DNA of 64,000 nt, taken from Pseudomonadota bacterium. GTDB lineage: Bacteria; Pseudomonadota; Alphaproteobacteria; Rhizobiales; Devosiaceae. The stretch covers positions 124,001 to 188,000 of the forward strand of contig JAEWLC010000025.1 of the NCBI GenBank assembly GCA_023393475.1, in the 5' to 3' direction. Positions 10,201-17,235 of this stretch are shown in pieces. The notes under the pieces were generated by a model. That model saw only the letters and a list, made by a program, of their open reading frames with translations, made no database searches and was not told where the DNA came from. Numbering within the stretch: position 1 is the stretch's first letter; each line of letters starts with the position of its first letter. The position numbers and the translations under genes were made by a program.

Positions 10201-10739
10201 TGCTGGAGGAGGCCGTGGCCGCCCTGCGCGACGGAGACGTCGAGTACGAGGATCGGAACGAGTGGAGCCCGACGATCTCGCTCGGCATGCCGGTGATGAT
10301 TCCCGAGTACTACGTGCCGGACCTGCAGCTGCGCATGCAGCTCTATCGCCGGCTGGGCGACCTCAGCGACGCGCGCGAGATCGATGCGGCGGGAGCCGAG
10401 CTGATCGACCGCTTCGGACCGATTCCGGAGGAAGTGGAAGCATTGCTGAAAGTAATTCTCGTGAAGGCGCTGTGCCGCACCGCCAATGTCGAGAAGGTGG
10501 ACGCGGGGCCGAAGGGGGCCGTGATCACGCTGCGCCACAGCCAATTCCCCAATCCAGCGGGGCTGGTGCGCATGGTTTCGGATCCGGCGATGATGGTCCG
10601 CATCAAACCTGATCAGAAACTTGTGTTCAGCCGCGATTGGCCCACTGCTGACGCACGATTGAAGGGCACAGCGGCTATTCTGTCCAAGATGGCCCGTATT
10701 GCCGGTGAATCGAGCGCGGCAGCAACACTTGCAGGTTAA
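7245..10739 (+). CDS. mfd: Transcription-repair coupling factor Mfd
   Basis: Recognises stalled RNA polymerase, removes it by forward translocation on DNA and recruits UvrA to the lesion. The 1164-residue chain shows the UvrB-homology region at the N-terminus (TLPAWDCLPYDRVSPN around residue 65). The RNA polymerase interaction domain is near 500, with VHVDHGIGRFLGL. The RecG-like translocase motifs GDVGFGKTEVALRAAF, IIDEEQHFGVAHKE, TATPIPRTL and QIRGRIGRA follow, and a C-terminal TRCF domain ends the protein. I chose the ATG at 7245 because it forms an ATGA overlap with sdhE and gives normal length. Confidence 0.98.
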   Translation: MTDIRADRTISNVPDGMQPVVLARLVEQRLKATPDAAVSAVFVARDGRRLQRMAEILAQLMPGHQILTLPAWDCLPYDRVSPNGVTIAARMTTLSTIASGAAKGAIVLTAVNALVQKLPPRDVVASMSFAAAAGQVVDSEKLIGWAASNGYLRVPTVREAGEYAVRGGLVDLYPAGAETPLRFDFFGRQLETIRTFDADSQRTTGNVKRIALAPMSEVLLSEEAIRRFRARYTTMFGGNTVDDPLYAAVSAGQRYPGVEHWMPFFFEELDHLASYTDEAPFVFDDQAREAFADRQTQISDYYQAREDARHEKQTGAAPYKPIPPAQLYEMERPIYSLAPDKGVVQLSPFMAPDAKKADDAAGRMAPSFAAERQAQDVNLFEAVVKLFATQRKAGRKTIIACWSEGSRDRMAQVLADHGLAHPRMAENWRDAETTSPETTALVVLGLESGFQTDDMLVLSEQDILGERLLRPQKRKRASDALTEAAGLAAGDLVVHVDHGIGRFLGLKTIEVQGAPHDCVEIEYAQNTKLYLPVENIELLSRYGSDSISELDKLGGVAWQAKKSRLKKRIREMADQLIKIAAQRQLLTVPPIDIQPGLYEEFAARFPYDETEDQLAAIAAVFEDLSSGKVMDRLVCGDVGFGKTEVALRAAFAMAMSGRQVAVVVPTTLLSRQHFRTFTERFSGLPLRIRQASRLVSASELKGTKEELEKGTVDIVIGTHALLSKNIKFKDLGLLIIDEEQHFGVAHKERLKELKGNVHVLTLTATPIPRTLQLALTGVRDLSLLATPPVDRLAVRTFVSPFDQLSIREALLREKYRGGQAFYVVPKIKDQPDIAEFLRQHVPEVSYVVANGQMPPGELDDIMNNFYDGKFDVLVSTTIVESGLDIPNANTLVVHRADNFGLAQLYQIRGRIGRAKQRAYALFTVPPDRKLNDTAERRLSVLQSLETLGAGFQLASHDLDIRGAGNLLGDEQSGHIREVGFELYQAMLEEAVAALRDGDVEYEDRNEWSPTISLGMPVMIPEYYVPDLQLRMQLYRRLGDLSDAREIDAAGAELIDRFGPIPEEVEALLKVILVKALCRTANVEKVDAGPKGAVITLRHSQFPNPAGLVRMVSDPAMMVRIKPDQKLVFSRDWPTADARLKGTAAILSKMARIAGESSAAATLAG

Positions 10740-10851
10740 AGCTTCCGGAAGCCTGTCCGGCCATGCTATTGCCCGATTTCGTGCATTGAAGAGCGCACGA
10801 ATAAGGGTGGCCGGGAGAGTCACCGATGGTAGGACACCACAAGGAATTTCA

Positions 10852-11574
10852 ATGACCCTTAAAAAGCTCGCCGTTGCTGGTTTCGCGGTCGCCGCGCTGA
10901 TGATGCCCACTTACGCGGCGCTCGCGCAGGATGCGGCTCCGGCAGCCCCCGCCGAAGCTCCGGCGGCTGCGCCCGCCGAAGGGGCCGCGGCTCCGGCTGC
11001 CGCACCCGCTGCCAATGCAAATCCCGCACAGAACTGGCTGAAGGTCTGTGACCCGATCGACGGCGGCAAGCAGGCCTGCATTATGCGCCAGGTCGTCGTT
11101 GCGAACGGCCAGTTCCTTGGCTCGTTCCTGCTGCGCGACGATCCGGGTCAGGAGAGCCGCCTGCTCGCCGTTGCCGCCGTTCCGCTCGGGGTGCTGCTGC
11201 CGTTCGGCCTGACCTGGCAGATCGATGGTGGCAAGCCGATCCGCGTGCCGTTCATGCTGTGCGATCCGCAGAGCTGCGCCACGCAGCTGGTCATCAACGA
11301 GGCCTACGTGAACAGCCTCAAGAAGGGCGGCGTGCTCAAGCTCACCGCTAAGAATCGTCAGAACAAGGATCTGGTGATCGACATCAGCCTCGGCGGTTTC
11401 ACCGCTGTCTATGATGGCGAGGCGGCCATGACCTTCGACGAGTTCAACAAGCAGCAGGCCTCGCCGAGCGCGCTCGAGAAGCAGCTGCAGGATCGTGCCG
11501 AACAGCTGCGCCAGCAGATGGGCACCGAAGGTGGCGCAACGCCGCCGGCCGAAGCGCCCGCCGCGCCGCAATAA
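10852..11574 (+). CDS. Invasion associated locus B (IalB)-like secreted protein
   Basis: A 240-residue exported protein. Residues 1-25 form a signal peptide (MTLKKLAVAGFAVAALMM, then ALAQ before the likely cut). A low-complexity Ala/Pro/Glu linker follows (about 26-60), then the IalB domain starting NWLKVCDPIDGGKQACIMRQ and continuing through CDPQSCATQLVI, whose four cysteines probably form two disulfides. The C-terminus is a charged helix with another Pro/Ala tail. IalB proteins were named for a Bartonella invasion locus, but the family is widespread in free-living alphaproteobacteria, so a periplasmic housekeeping role is more likely here. A good AAGGA site sits at 10841-10845. A strong terminator follows. 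Confidence 0.9.
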   Translation: MTLKKLAVAGFAVAALMMPTYAALAQDAAPAAPAEAPAAAPAEGAAAPAAAPAANANPAQNWLKVCDPIDGGKQACIMRQVVVANGQFLGSFLLRDDPGQESRLLAVAAVPLGVLLPFGLTWQIDGGKPIRVPFMLCDPQSCATQLVINEAYVNSLKKGGVLKLTAKNRQNKDLVIDISLGGFTAVYDGEAAMTFDEFNKQQASPSALEKQLQDRAEQLRQQMGTEGGATPPAEAPAAPQ

Positions 11575-11594
11575 GCGGACAAGGCAGAGAATTC

Positions 11595-11621
11595 AAAGGG
11601 GCGCCCGATCGGCGCCCCTTT
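11595..11621 (+). terminator. Rho-independent terminator after ialB-like gene
   Basis: The 11-base arms AAAGGGGCGCC and GGCGCCCCTTT are exact complements around a CGATC loop, 20 bases after the ialB stop. The T tract is short (CCCCTTTCG). It lies between convergent genes and reads as a symmetric hairpin, so it may also stop the ubiH-like transcript arriving from the right. Confidence 0.8.
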
Positions 11622-11625
11622 CGAT

Positions 11626-12786
11626 TCAACGCTTGCCCATCCCGAGCCCGAACGCCTGCTTGCGCAGGCCCGGCAGCAGTCGCAGCGCCCACAGGCCGCC
11701 GGCACGCGCGGCCTGTGCCGGCAGGTAGTCGCTCAGCAGCGAACGGAACAGCGCGTCCACCATGCCTGACGTGCGATCGAGATCATCGGCGCGAAGCTGC
11801 GCGTAGCGCTCGCTGGCCAAGGTTGCCCAGCCCGGCTGGCCGCGATCCGCTTCGGTGAGGACCGTCGACAGATCTGCCACGTCGCGGAGGCCGAGGTTGA
11901 GTCCCTGCGCGCCGATAGGGGGGAAGGCATGCGCCGCTTCGCCAGCGAGGACGATGCCCGCCATGCCGGCGCGATCGACGGTCAACGTCGACAGCAGGAA
12001 CATGTGCGCGGGCGTCAGCAGCTTGATGTCGCCGAAGAGGCGCTGGGATTTGCTGAGGAAAGTCTCGCGCAGGCCGTCCGGCCCGGAGGCCTGGGCCGCC
12101 TTCAGTACTTCGCGGTCGTCGATCCACACGAGGTTGGCGCGCGAGTCGCCGGCAGGGACGAGCGTGAACGGGCCTTGCTCGTAGTGGAACTCGACCGAGT
12201 CGCCGCCGAGTGGCCTGCCCAGTTCCAGGTCACAGACCAGGGCCGATTGGGTGAAACCGTGCTCGCGGGCGCGGAAATCGGTGGCGACCCGGACGAGCGA
12301 CTTCTTTCCGTCTGACCCGATGACGAAGGGCGTTACGACCTCGGACCCGTCCGAGAGGACGAGACGCCAATCGTCGCCGCTTCGCTCAATCGAGCTCAGC
12401 GCCAGTTCCCGTACCTCGAGGTTCGGCAGTTCACGCCGCGCCTTCTCGAACGACTCCAGCAGCTTCACGTTGGCGAAGTTCCAGCCGAATGCCTCGAGGC
12501 CCGCGTCCGCGCTGTCGAACAGGGTCTCGGGCGCGCGGAGCAGGCGGTTGGTCGCATCGATGATGCGGATTCGGGTCAGCGGGTGGCCGACGGCGGCCGC
12601 TTCCTCGATCAGGCCGGCCTGGAGCAGGAAATCGACGCTTGGTCCCATTAGGGCCGACGTGCGCCGGTCGGGCGGCCCTTTCGGCGCGAGATGCAGGGTA
12701 TCGAGGCCGGCACGGGCAACCGCGACCGCTGCCGCGACACCGGCAAGGCCACCGCCAACTACGACTGCTTCGGGTTTCGTGCTCAT
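11626..12786 (-). CDS. UbiH/UbiF-family FAD-dependent monooxygenase (ubiquinone biosynthesis hydroxylase)
   Basis: A 386-residue flavoprotein hydroxylase of the UbiH/UbiF/UbiL/COQ6 family, which hydroxylate the aromatic ring of ubiquinone precursors. The FAD-binding Rossmann motif VVGGGLAGVAAAVAVARAG is at residues 9-27. The second FAD motif LAGEAAHAFPPIGAQGLN lies near residue 280, and the DG motif region (VIGSDGKKSLVR) near 155. Which ring position it acts on cannot be told from sequence, so I give no symbol. Its stop lies just after the ialB terminator. The start is ATG at 12786; the YeeE gene stop (12783-12785) overlaps it, so it is the last gene of a three-gene minus-strand operon. Confidence 0.9.
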   Translation of the reverse strand: MSTKPEAVVVGGGLAGVAAAVAVARAGLDTLHLAPKGPPDRRTSALMGPSVDFLLQAGLIEEAAAVGHPLTRIRIIDATNRLLRAPETLFDSADAGLEAFGWNFANVKLLESFEKARRELPNLEVRELALSSIERSGDDWRLVLSDGSEVVTPFVIGSDGKKSLVRVATDFRAREHGFTQSALVCDLELGRPLGGDSVEFHYEQGPFTLVPAGDSRANLVWIDDREVLKAAQASGPDGLRETFLSKSQRLFGDIKLLTPAHMFLLSTLTVDRAGMAGIVLAGEAAHAFPPIGAQGLNLGLRDVADLSTVLTEADRGQPGWATLASERYAQLRADDLDRTSGMVDALFRSLLSDYLPAQAARAGGLWALRLLPGLRKQAFGLGMGKR

Positions 12787-13256
12787 CGTGCCATCGCCAA
12801 TCGCTTGTCATGGCCGCTGGGGATCACCAGCGCTCCAGCATAGGAGCCGATGAACATGGCGGCGAGGAATAGCAGCAGGTCGGGCGGCCAGAACGCGATC
12901 AGCGAAATGGCGGGGCCCGGGCAGATGCCCGACATGCCCCAGCCGATGCCGAACAGCACGGCGCCGCCCACCAGCGGCGCATCGATATGGGTGAACTCGG
13001 GCTCGTTGAACTCGGCATCGAACAGCGGCTTGTTGCGCCCGCGGCCGATGCGGACGGCAACGAACATCACGACGATGGCCGGCACGATGACGAAGGCGAG
13101 GCTCGGATCCCAGCCGCCGGTCGGGATGGCGGTGAAATCGAGAAAGCGCAGCACCTTCAGTGGATCGACCATCTGCGAGATGTAGAGGCCGGCGCCAAAC
13201 AGCAGGCCGCTGAGCGCAGCGGTGGTGAGATAGGGCAGGCGGGTGGTGGTGGCCAT
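12783..13256 (-). CDS. YeeE/YedE family membrane protein, second half-transporter (sulfur compound transport, PmpB/TsuA-like)
   Basis: A 157-residue membrane protein with about four hydrophobic helices. The family motif GIGWGMSGICPGPAI is near residue 100; the conserved Cys in this motif is proposed to relay thiosulfate or another sulfur species through the related TsuA channel. An acidic cytoplasmic loop (FDAEFNEPEFTHIDAPL) separates the helix pairs. The ATG at 13256 overlaps the preceding stop by one base (TGATG), giving tight coupling with its partner half. Longer forms in other bacteria have both halves in one chain. The substrate is inferred from the family only. Confidence 0.82.
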   Translation of the reverse strand: MATTTRLPYLTTAALSGLLFGAGLYISQMVDPLKVLRFLDFTAIPTGGWDPSLAFVIVPAIVVMFVAVRIGRGRNKPLFDAEFNEPEFTHIDAPLVGGAVLFGIGWGMSGICPGPAISLIAFWPPDLLLFLAAMFIGSYAGALVIPSGHDKRLAMAR

Positions 13257-13714
13257 CAGACGATACCGGTGAGAGTGACGGTGAGGATGGCGACGCTGAA
13301 GAACACCGCGACAGCGACGAACGAGCGCTTCGACAGCCGCGCGATGCCACAGACGCCGTGCCCGGAGGTGCATCCGTTGCCGATCTTGGTGCCGAAGCCG
13401 ATGAGAAGGCCAGAGACGGCGATCCACAACGGAGCCGGCATCGCCCAGCCCGGCGGGGGCGATGCGAGCTGTGCGGGCTGGCCACCGGGCCCGCCGACGC
13501 CGAGGCCCGGGAACAGATAGGACGCGCCGAGAGCTCCCAGCACCAGCATGACGAGGAACAGCAGCCGCCAGACCACGGTGCGCGCCGGCGGCAGCAACTG
13601 GCCGAAGAGGCCGGAGATGCCGGCGATGCGCCCGTTGCCCAGCCAGAGCAAAGCGGAGGCAAGACCGATGAGCACCCCTCCGGCGAGGGCGGGGATCGGC
13701 GAGAAGGAGTCCAT
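13256..13714 (-). CDS. YeeE/YedE family membrane protein, first half-transporter (PmpA-like)
   Basis: A 152-residue membrane protein with about four helices. The first YeeE/YedE signature reads GFGTKIGNGCTSGHGVCG near residues 113-130 and contains the conserved Gly-Cys-Thr-Ser-Gly-His-Gly. Helix 2 is followed by RTVVWRLLFLVMLVLGALG, and a Gly/Pro-rich loop lies before helix 3. I chose the ATG at 13714 (MDSFSPIPALAGG); the upstream extension is charged and Cys-containing, unlike a transporter N-terminus. Together with the next gene it makes a complete two-part transporter of the kind seen beside sulfur-handling genes, but no persulfide dioxygenase or rhodanese is nearby here. Confidence 0.82.
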   Translation of the reverse strand: MDSFSPIPALAGGVLIGLASALLWLGNGRIAGISGLFGQLLPPARTVVWRLLFLVMLVLGALGASYLFPGLGVGGPGGQPAQLASPPPGWAMPAPLWIAVSGLLIGFGTKIGNGCTSGHGVCGIARLSKRSFVAVAVFFSVAILTVTLTGIV

Positions 13715-13917
13715 TGGGGAAGTTCCTGGAGTAGCGGGTCGACGCAAGTCTAGCAGTGAGAACAGGCACGTAACAGGCGCGGCAAAGCCTGATTGTCCCA
13801 CGCGCCGTGGCTGCGATGAAAAACCACACCCGATGAACTCTTTAATGCGCACTCTTCCAACTGCGGGCGCTCCATCCTAGTTATGGCGGCCTGCCAGAGA
13901 TCTGAACGGAGAAGTCG

Positions 13918-14766
13918 ATGCTGGAACTGCTTTACGATCCCAACGTCTGGGCTGCCTTCCTGACCCTGACCGCGATGGAGATCGTCCTCGGCATCGACAA
14001 CATCGTCTTCATCTCGGTGCTGGTGTCGCGCCTGCCCAAAGAGCAGGCTGACCGGGCCAGGCGTCTCGGCCTGTCGCTGGCGCTGATCTTCCGCATCGCG
14101 CTGCTGCTGGTGATCTCCTGGATCATCGGGTTGACGCAGCCGGCCTTCGACATTCTCGGTTTCGCCCCGTCCTGGAAGGACCTGATCCTCATCGTGGGCG
14201 GCGCCTTCCTGATCTACAAGGCGACGCACGAGATGCACGCCGAGATCGAGGAGCCGCACGAGGAAGAGGACAACCTCAAGAAAACTGCCTCGATGGCGTT
14301 CGCGGCCATCATCAGCCAGATCATCGTCATCGACCTCGTGTTCTCGATCGACTCGATCGTCACCGCGGTAGGCATGGCCGACCATGTTGAGGTGATGATT
14401 GCCGCGGTGATCGTCGCCGTCGGCGTGATGTTCGTGGCGTCCGGGCCGGTGGCCGATTTCGTTGCCAAGCACCCGACCACCAAGATGCTGGCGCTGGCCT
14501 TCCTGCTGCTGATCGGCACCTCGCTGGTCGCAGACGGGCTCGGGTTCCACATTCCCAAGGGCTACATCTACTCGGCCATGGCCTTCTCGGTGCTGGTCGA
14601 AGCCGTGAACATCTTCGCCAAGGAGCGCAAGCTGAAGCGGGCAGGGGGCAGCACGCCGCTGAAGTCAGCGGCTGCTGTGCCGTCGGAGGCTCTGGCAGCC
14701 CGCAAGCCGAAGTCGACCTCTGCGTCACGGGCGCGCTCGAAGCCCAAGTCAGCGCCGAGAAAGTGA
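13918..14766 (+). CDS. TerC family integral membrane protein
   Basis: A 282-residue polytopic protein of the TerC/YkoY/YceF family. The signatures EIVLGIDNIVFISVLVSRLP (about 21-40) and VIDLVFSIDSIVTAVGM (near 138-155) carry the intramembrane Asp residues typical of the family; characterised relatives export manganese or metallate exoenzymes. About seven helices are visible. The C-terminus is a Lys/Ala/Ser-rich basic tail of some 45 residues, longer than usual. A GGAG ribosome site precedes the ATG. I looked for a yybP-ykoY manganese riboswitch before it and saw none; the leader is only about 60-200 bases and lacks the conserved loops. Confidence 0.9.
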   Translation: MLELLYDPNVWAAFLTLTAMEIVLGIDNIVFISVLVSRLPKEQADRARRLGLSLALIFRIALLLVISWIIGLTQPAFDILGFAPSWKDLILIVGGAFLIYKATHEMHAEIEEPHEEEDNLKKTASMAFAAIISQIIVIDLVFSIDSIVTAVGMADHVEVMIAAVIVAVGVMFVASGPVADFVAKHPTTKMLALAFLLLIGTSLVADGLGFHIPKGYIYSAMAFSVLVEAVNIFAKERKLKRAGGSTPLKSAAAVPSEALAARKPKSTSASRARSKPKSAPRK

Positions 14767-14767
14767 C

Positions 14768-15739
14768 ATGACCCGCGCCTTCGTCATTCGCGAATATGGT
14801 GGACCGGAAAAGCTCCAGTTCGAGGACATCGAGGTGGGAGCGCCCGGTCCCGGTGAACTGAGGATCCGCAACCGGGCGATCGGGCTCAACTTCGTCGACG
14901 TCTACCAGCGTACCGGGCTTTACAAGACGCCGTTGCCCTTTGTCGCCGGCAACGAGGGAGCAGGCGACGTGGTCGCCGTCGGCCCCGGTGTCACCGGCTT
15001 CGCCGTGGGCGACCGCGTGGCCTACCAGGGACCGGTCGGCGCCTACGCCGAGGAACGCCTGCTGCCGGCCGAGAAGGCCGTGCACCTGCCGGTGGCCGTG
15101 AGCTACGAGGTAGCGGCTGCCGCCCTGCTCAAGGGTGCCACGGCCTACTATCTTCTGCACTGGACCCATGCCCTCAAGGCTGGCGAGACAATCCTCGTGC
15201 ACGCTGCTGCCGGCGGCACCGGGCAGATCCTGACCCAATGGGCCAAGGCCATCGGTGCAAGGGTTATCGGCACGGCTGGATCGGACGAGAAATGCGAGAT
15301 CGTCCGCCGGAACGGCGCCGATCTCGCGGTGAACTACAAGACCGATGATTTCGTCGCGAGGGTGAAGGAGTTCACCGGTGGCAAGGGTGTCGACGTAGTC
15401 TACGACGGCATTGGCGCGGCAACATTCGAGCCGTCGCTCGATTGCCTGAAGGTCCGTGGCCTGATGGTCAGCTTCGGCAACGCCTCGGGGCCGGTGTCCA
15501 TCCCGAAGCTCGGCGTGCTGGCCGAGAAGGGCTCGCTGTATGTGACACGCCCGACCGGGGCCAGCTACTTCCGCACCGCCGACGACCTGCGCACCGCCGC
15601 CAGCGCGCTGTTCAATCTCATCGGCATTGGCAAGCTGGAGATCGCCATCGACCAGACCTGGCCGCTGGCCGAAGCGGTCGGGGCGCATCGCGCCCTCGAA
15701 GCGCGAAACACCACGGGTTCGACGCTGCTCTTGCCCTGA
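14768..15739 (+). CDS. NADPH:quinone oxidoreductase family protein (zinc-free MDR)
   Basis: A 323-residue medium-chain dehydrogenase/reductase of the zeta-crystallin/QOR group, which reduces quinones with NADPH. The N-terminal GroES-like fold includes NRAIGLNFVDVYQRTGLY and VAGNEGAGDVVAVG. The nucleotide site reads VHAAAGGTGQILTQWAKAIG (about 148-167), and the zinc ligands of alcohol dehydrogenases are absent. ALLKGATAYYLL is the conserved helix before the cofactor domain. It starts one base after the terC stop, so the two are co-transcribed. The physiological substrate is not evident. Confidence 0.92.
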   Translation: MTRAFVIREYGGPEKLQFEDIEVGAPGPGELRIRNRAIGLNFVDVYQRTGLYKTPLPFVAGNEGAGDVVAVGPGVTGFAVGDRVAYQGPVGAYAEERLLPAEKAVHLPVAVSYEVAAAALLKGATAYYLLHWTHALKAGETILVHAAAGGTGQILTQWAKAIGARVIGTAGSDEKCEIVRRNGADLAVNYKTDDFVARVKEFTGGKGVDVVYDGIGAATFEPSLDCLKVRGLMVSFGNASGPVSIPKLGVLAEKGSLYVTRPTGASYFRTADDLRTAASALFNLIGIGKLEIAIDQTWPLAEAVGAHRALEARNTTGSTLLLP

Positions 15740-15769
15740 TGGACGGCTCCCGCTAAACGCGAGAGCGTC

Positions 15770-15859
15770 GGGCAGGTGGCAGAGCGGTTGATTGCTCCGG
15801 TCTTGAAAACCGGCGAACGTGCAAGCGTTCCGGGGGTTCGAATCCCTCCCTGCCCGCCA
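15770..15859 (+). tRNA. tRNA-Ser(UGA)
   Basis: Ninety bases. The acceptor arms GGGCAGG and CCTGCCC pair, with discriminator G and an encoded CCA end. The anticodon stem CCGGT/ACCGG closes a CTTGAAA loop whose central TGA reads UCA-type serine codons. A long variable arm (GAACGTGCAAGCGTTC) marks a class II tRNA, and the T arm has GGGGGTTCGAATCCCTC. Confidence 0.97.
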
Positions 15860-15899
15860 GATTTCGCTTAGTGGTCCACTTTGGGGGAGGGACCTGTCG

Positions 15900-16253
15900 G
15901 TGGAGACCAAGAAGGCAACCGGACGACAGGGTTGGTGGTTCGCGGTTGTGGACGGAGCCGCCTTGCCGTGTGTGCATAAACACTGGCTCACCGGGCTTAG
16001 CTACCACGACCCCTTCAAGCGACACGAACACAAGAATATCGGAGCCAAGATCGGCGAGTATGTGGATGCCGTTGCAGCCGGTAGGAGGGTCATCCTTACG
16101 GACGACGACGCCACGCTGGATAGTGACGGCGAAGTCATCGCCTTTGCTCGGTCGCGCTACATCGCGGTCTTCGAGGTCGATGATGTAACGTATGCCGCCC
16201 CCGACGGATTGCGCTTTCGGTTGGTGGACCGGCTCTGTCATCTGGAGCCGTGA
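15900..16253 (+). CDS. Hypothetical protein downstream of tRNA-Ser
   Basis: A 117-residue protein of no family I recognise. It is rich in aromatic residues near the start (GRQGWWFAVVDGAALPCVH), followed by HKHWLTGLSYHDPFKRHEHK, and has an all-beta-looking C-terminal half ending in RLVDRLCHLEP. No membrane segment or signal peptide is visible. I chose GTG at 15900 because the purine run GGGGGAGGGA at 15883-15892 sits eight bases upstream. The longer reading would run back over tRNA-Ser, which is not credible. A clear terminator follows the stop. Possibly lineage-restricted, since tRNA genes are frequent insertion sites, but no attachment repeat or integrase is visible. Confidence 0.7.
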   Translation: METKKATGRQGWWFAVVDGAALPCVHKHWLTGLSYHDPFKRHEHKNIGAKIGEYVDAVAAGRRVILTDDDATLDSDGEVIAFARSRYIAVFEVDDVTYAAPDGLRFRLVDRLCHLEP

Positions 16254-16270
16254 CAGAGGCTGCAAAGAAA

Positions 16271-16296
16271 AAGGGCGCCTTCTGGCGCCCTTCGTT
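16271..16296 (+). terminator. Rho-independent terminator
   Basis: Perfect 9-base arms AAGGGCGCC and GGCGCCCTT around TTCT, followed by CGTTTT. It lies 17 bases after the stop of the 117-residue gene. The stem core resembles hairpins at 11595 and 22669. Confidence 0.85.
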
Positions 16297-16309
16297 TTCA
16301 CCTGGCCCC

Positions 16310-16519
16310 TTAGGCCGATCTTTGTATCCGCTCCTGCTGGATCATGCTGCCGTCCTGGTTGGCGAGGAAGATACGATTATCCCCGCCAGTCCGACGCGAC
16401 ATGTCGAATGCCGCACGCAGGGCACGCTCGGACGTGGGGTGGTTGCCGAGCATGGTTCGACCGACAGAAAGAACCCAGCGATCGTTGCTGGGGGTGACTA
16501 CGAATGAGAGTACTTGCAT
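16310..16519 (-). CDS. Small DUF2188-like protein
   Basis: A 69-residue protein. The pattern NDRWVLSVGRTMLGN, then ERALRAAFDMSRRTGGDNRIF and a final strand LANQDGSMIQQE looks like the strand-helix-strand layout of DUF2188, small proteins that read a W-V pair, a helix with Ala/Arg repeats and a closing D-G turn. Assignment is by pattern memory and tentative. I chose ATG at 16519 (MQVLSFVV), which has a GAGG ribosome site about seven bases upstream; the longer form starting at 16558 lacks one. It stands alone, facing the terminator of the neighbouring convergent gene. Function unknown. Confidence 0.6.
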   Translation of the reverse strand: MQVLSFVVTPSNDRWVLSVGRTMLGNHPTSERALRAAFDMSRRTGGDNRIFLANQDGSMIQQERIQRSA

Positions 16520-16562
16520 TGCTAACCTCGGGTGGCCTCCGATTGTCGCAAGGTGCATACCG

Positions 16563-16606
16563 CTGCGTTATGACAACGTTAGTCATGTGGCAAACCCGTA
16601 ACGCAG
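16563..16606. repeat. Nested inverted repeat between the small gene and the RibD-like gene
   Basis: The outer arms CTGCGTTA (16563-16570) and TAACGCAG (16599-16606) are perfect complements. The inner arms ATGAC (16570-16574) and GTCAT (16582-16586) also pair. It begins two bases after the stop of the RibD-like gene and lies upstream of the small DUF2188-like gene, so it may be a terminator without a T tract or a regulator site. Confidence 0.5.
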
Positions 16607-16607
16607 A

Positions 16608-17156
16608 CTACGGATGCACCCAATACGTCTGAACGACTCCGCGGTCGATCAGTTCCATATCCCGTGCCTCGAGACCCGCGCCGGGAAGTACAAAACGCGG
16701 GTGACCCTTGGTGAAGCACGGGATTCCGTCTTCAAGGGTCAGGCCACGGACTTCTGAAAGGACGAATCGGTCATAGTAAGGCAGGAACAGGTCGAAGGTG
16801 CCGGTGCCCCCCGTAATGGCAATTGTGCCACTACCTATTTCGAGGCGGGCAAGAAGGGTCTGGACGTCCATCGCCGCGGGATTCCAGAACGTCGCCAGCA
16901 GGTCCTTCGGATCGGGAGCGAGGTCGGCCACTGACCGTGTGAGCACCAATCTGCGGCGGCCAGGATTGGGGTGACGGTCATGCCCGAGCCGGCCCAGCAC
17001 CACGAGGGCCGAGCGATCGAGCGCCGCCTGGAAGAACTTCCAGTCGGCATCGCTGCGCAACTCGGGCGGCATGCTGCCGTCGGCGGCGGCGATCATCCCG
17101 TCGACCGAGACGATGGCGTGGCCTTCAACAGTGACGCTGCTTCCAGGAATGGGCAT
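16608..17156 (-). CDS. RibD C-terminal / dihydrofolate reductase-like family protein
   Basis: A 182-residue protein of the RibD_C/DHFR-like superfamily, NADPH-dependent reductases related to the riboflavin enzyme. The N-terminal strand VEGHAIVSVDGMIAAADGSMP (about 10-30) matches the family's S-x-D-G motif. ALVVLGRLGHDRHPN corresponds to the region after helix 1, and IAITGGTGTFDLFLPYYDRF to the GG-nucleotide loop and following helix. It lacks the RibD deaminase domain, so it is not RibD itself. The ATG at 17156 gives normal single-domain length. It is divergent from pxpB with about 80 bases between. Substrate unknown. Confidence 0.8.
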   Translation of the reverse strand: MPIPGSSVTVEGHAIVSVDGMIAAADGSMPPELRSDADWKFFQAALDRSALVVLGRLGHDRHPNPGRRRLVLTRSVADLAPDPKDLLATFWNPAAMDVQTLLARLEIGSGTIAITGGTGTFDLFLPYYDRFVLSEVRGLTLEDGIPCFTKGHPRFVLPGAGLEARDMELIDRGVVQTYWVHP

Positions 17157-17235
17157 GTGAGAGGCTGTAGCGAGTGGCGCGACAGCCCGCAAGCCGCGTG
17201 CTAGTTCACGGCATGGCCTTCGGGATGCACGCAAA

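Noticed and set aside
7023..10910. A 1295-residue open frame antisense to mfd
   Set aside because: Low-complexity and family-free, while mfd on the plus strand has all expected motifs.
13830..13917. Possible yybP-ykoY manganese riboswitch before terC
   Set aside because: The leader is short and lacks the conserved loops; TerC genes often have one, but not here.
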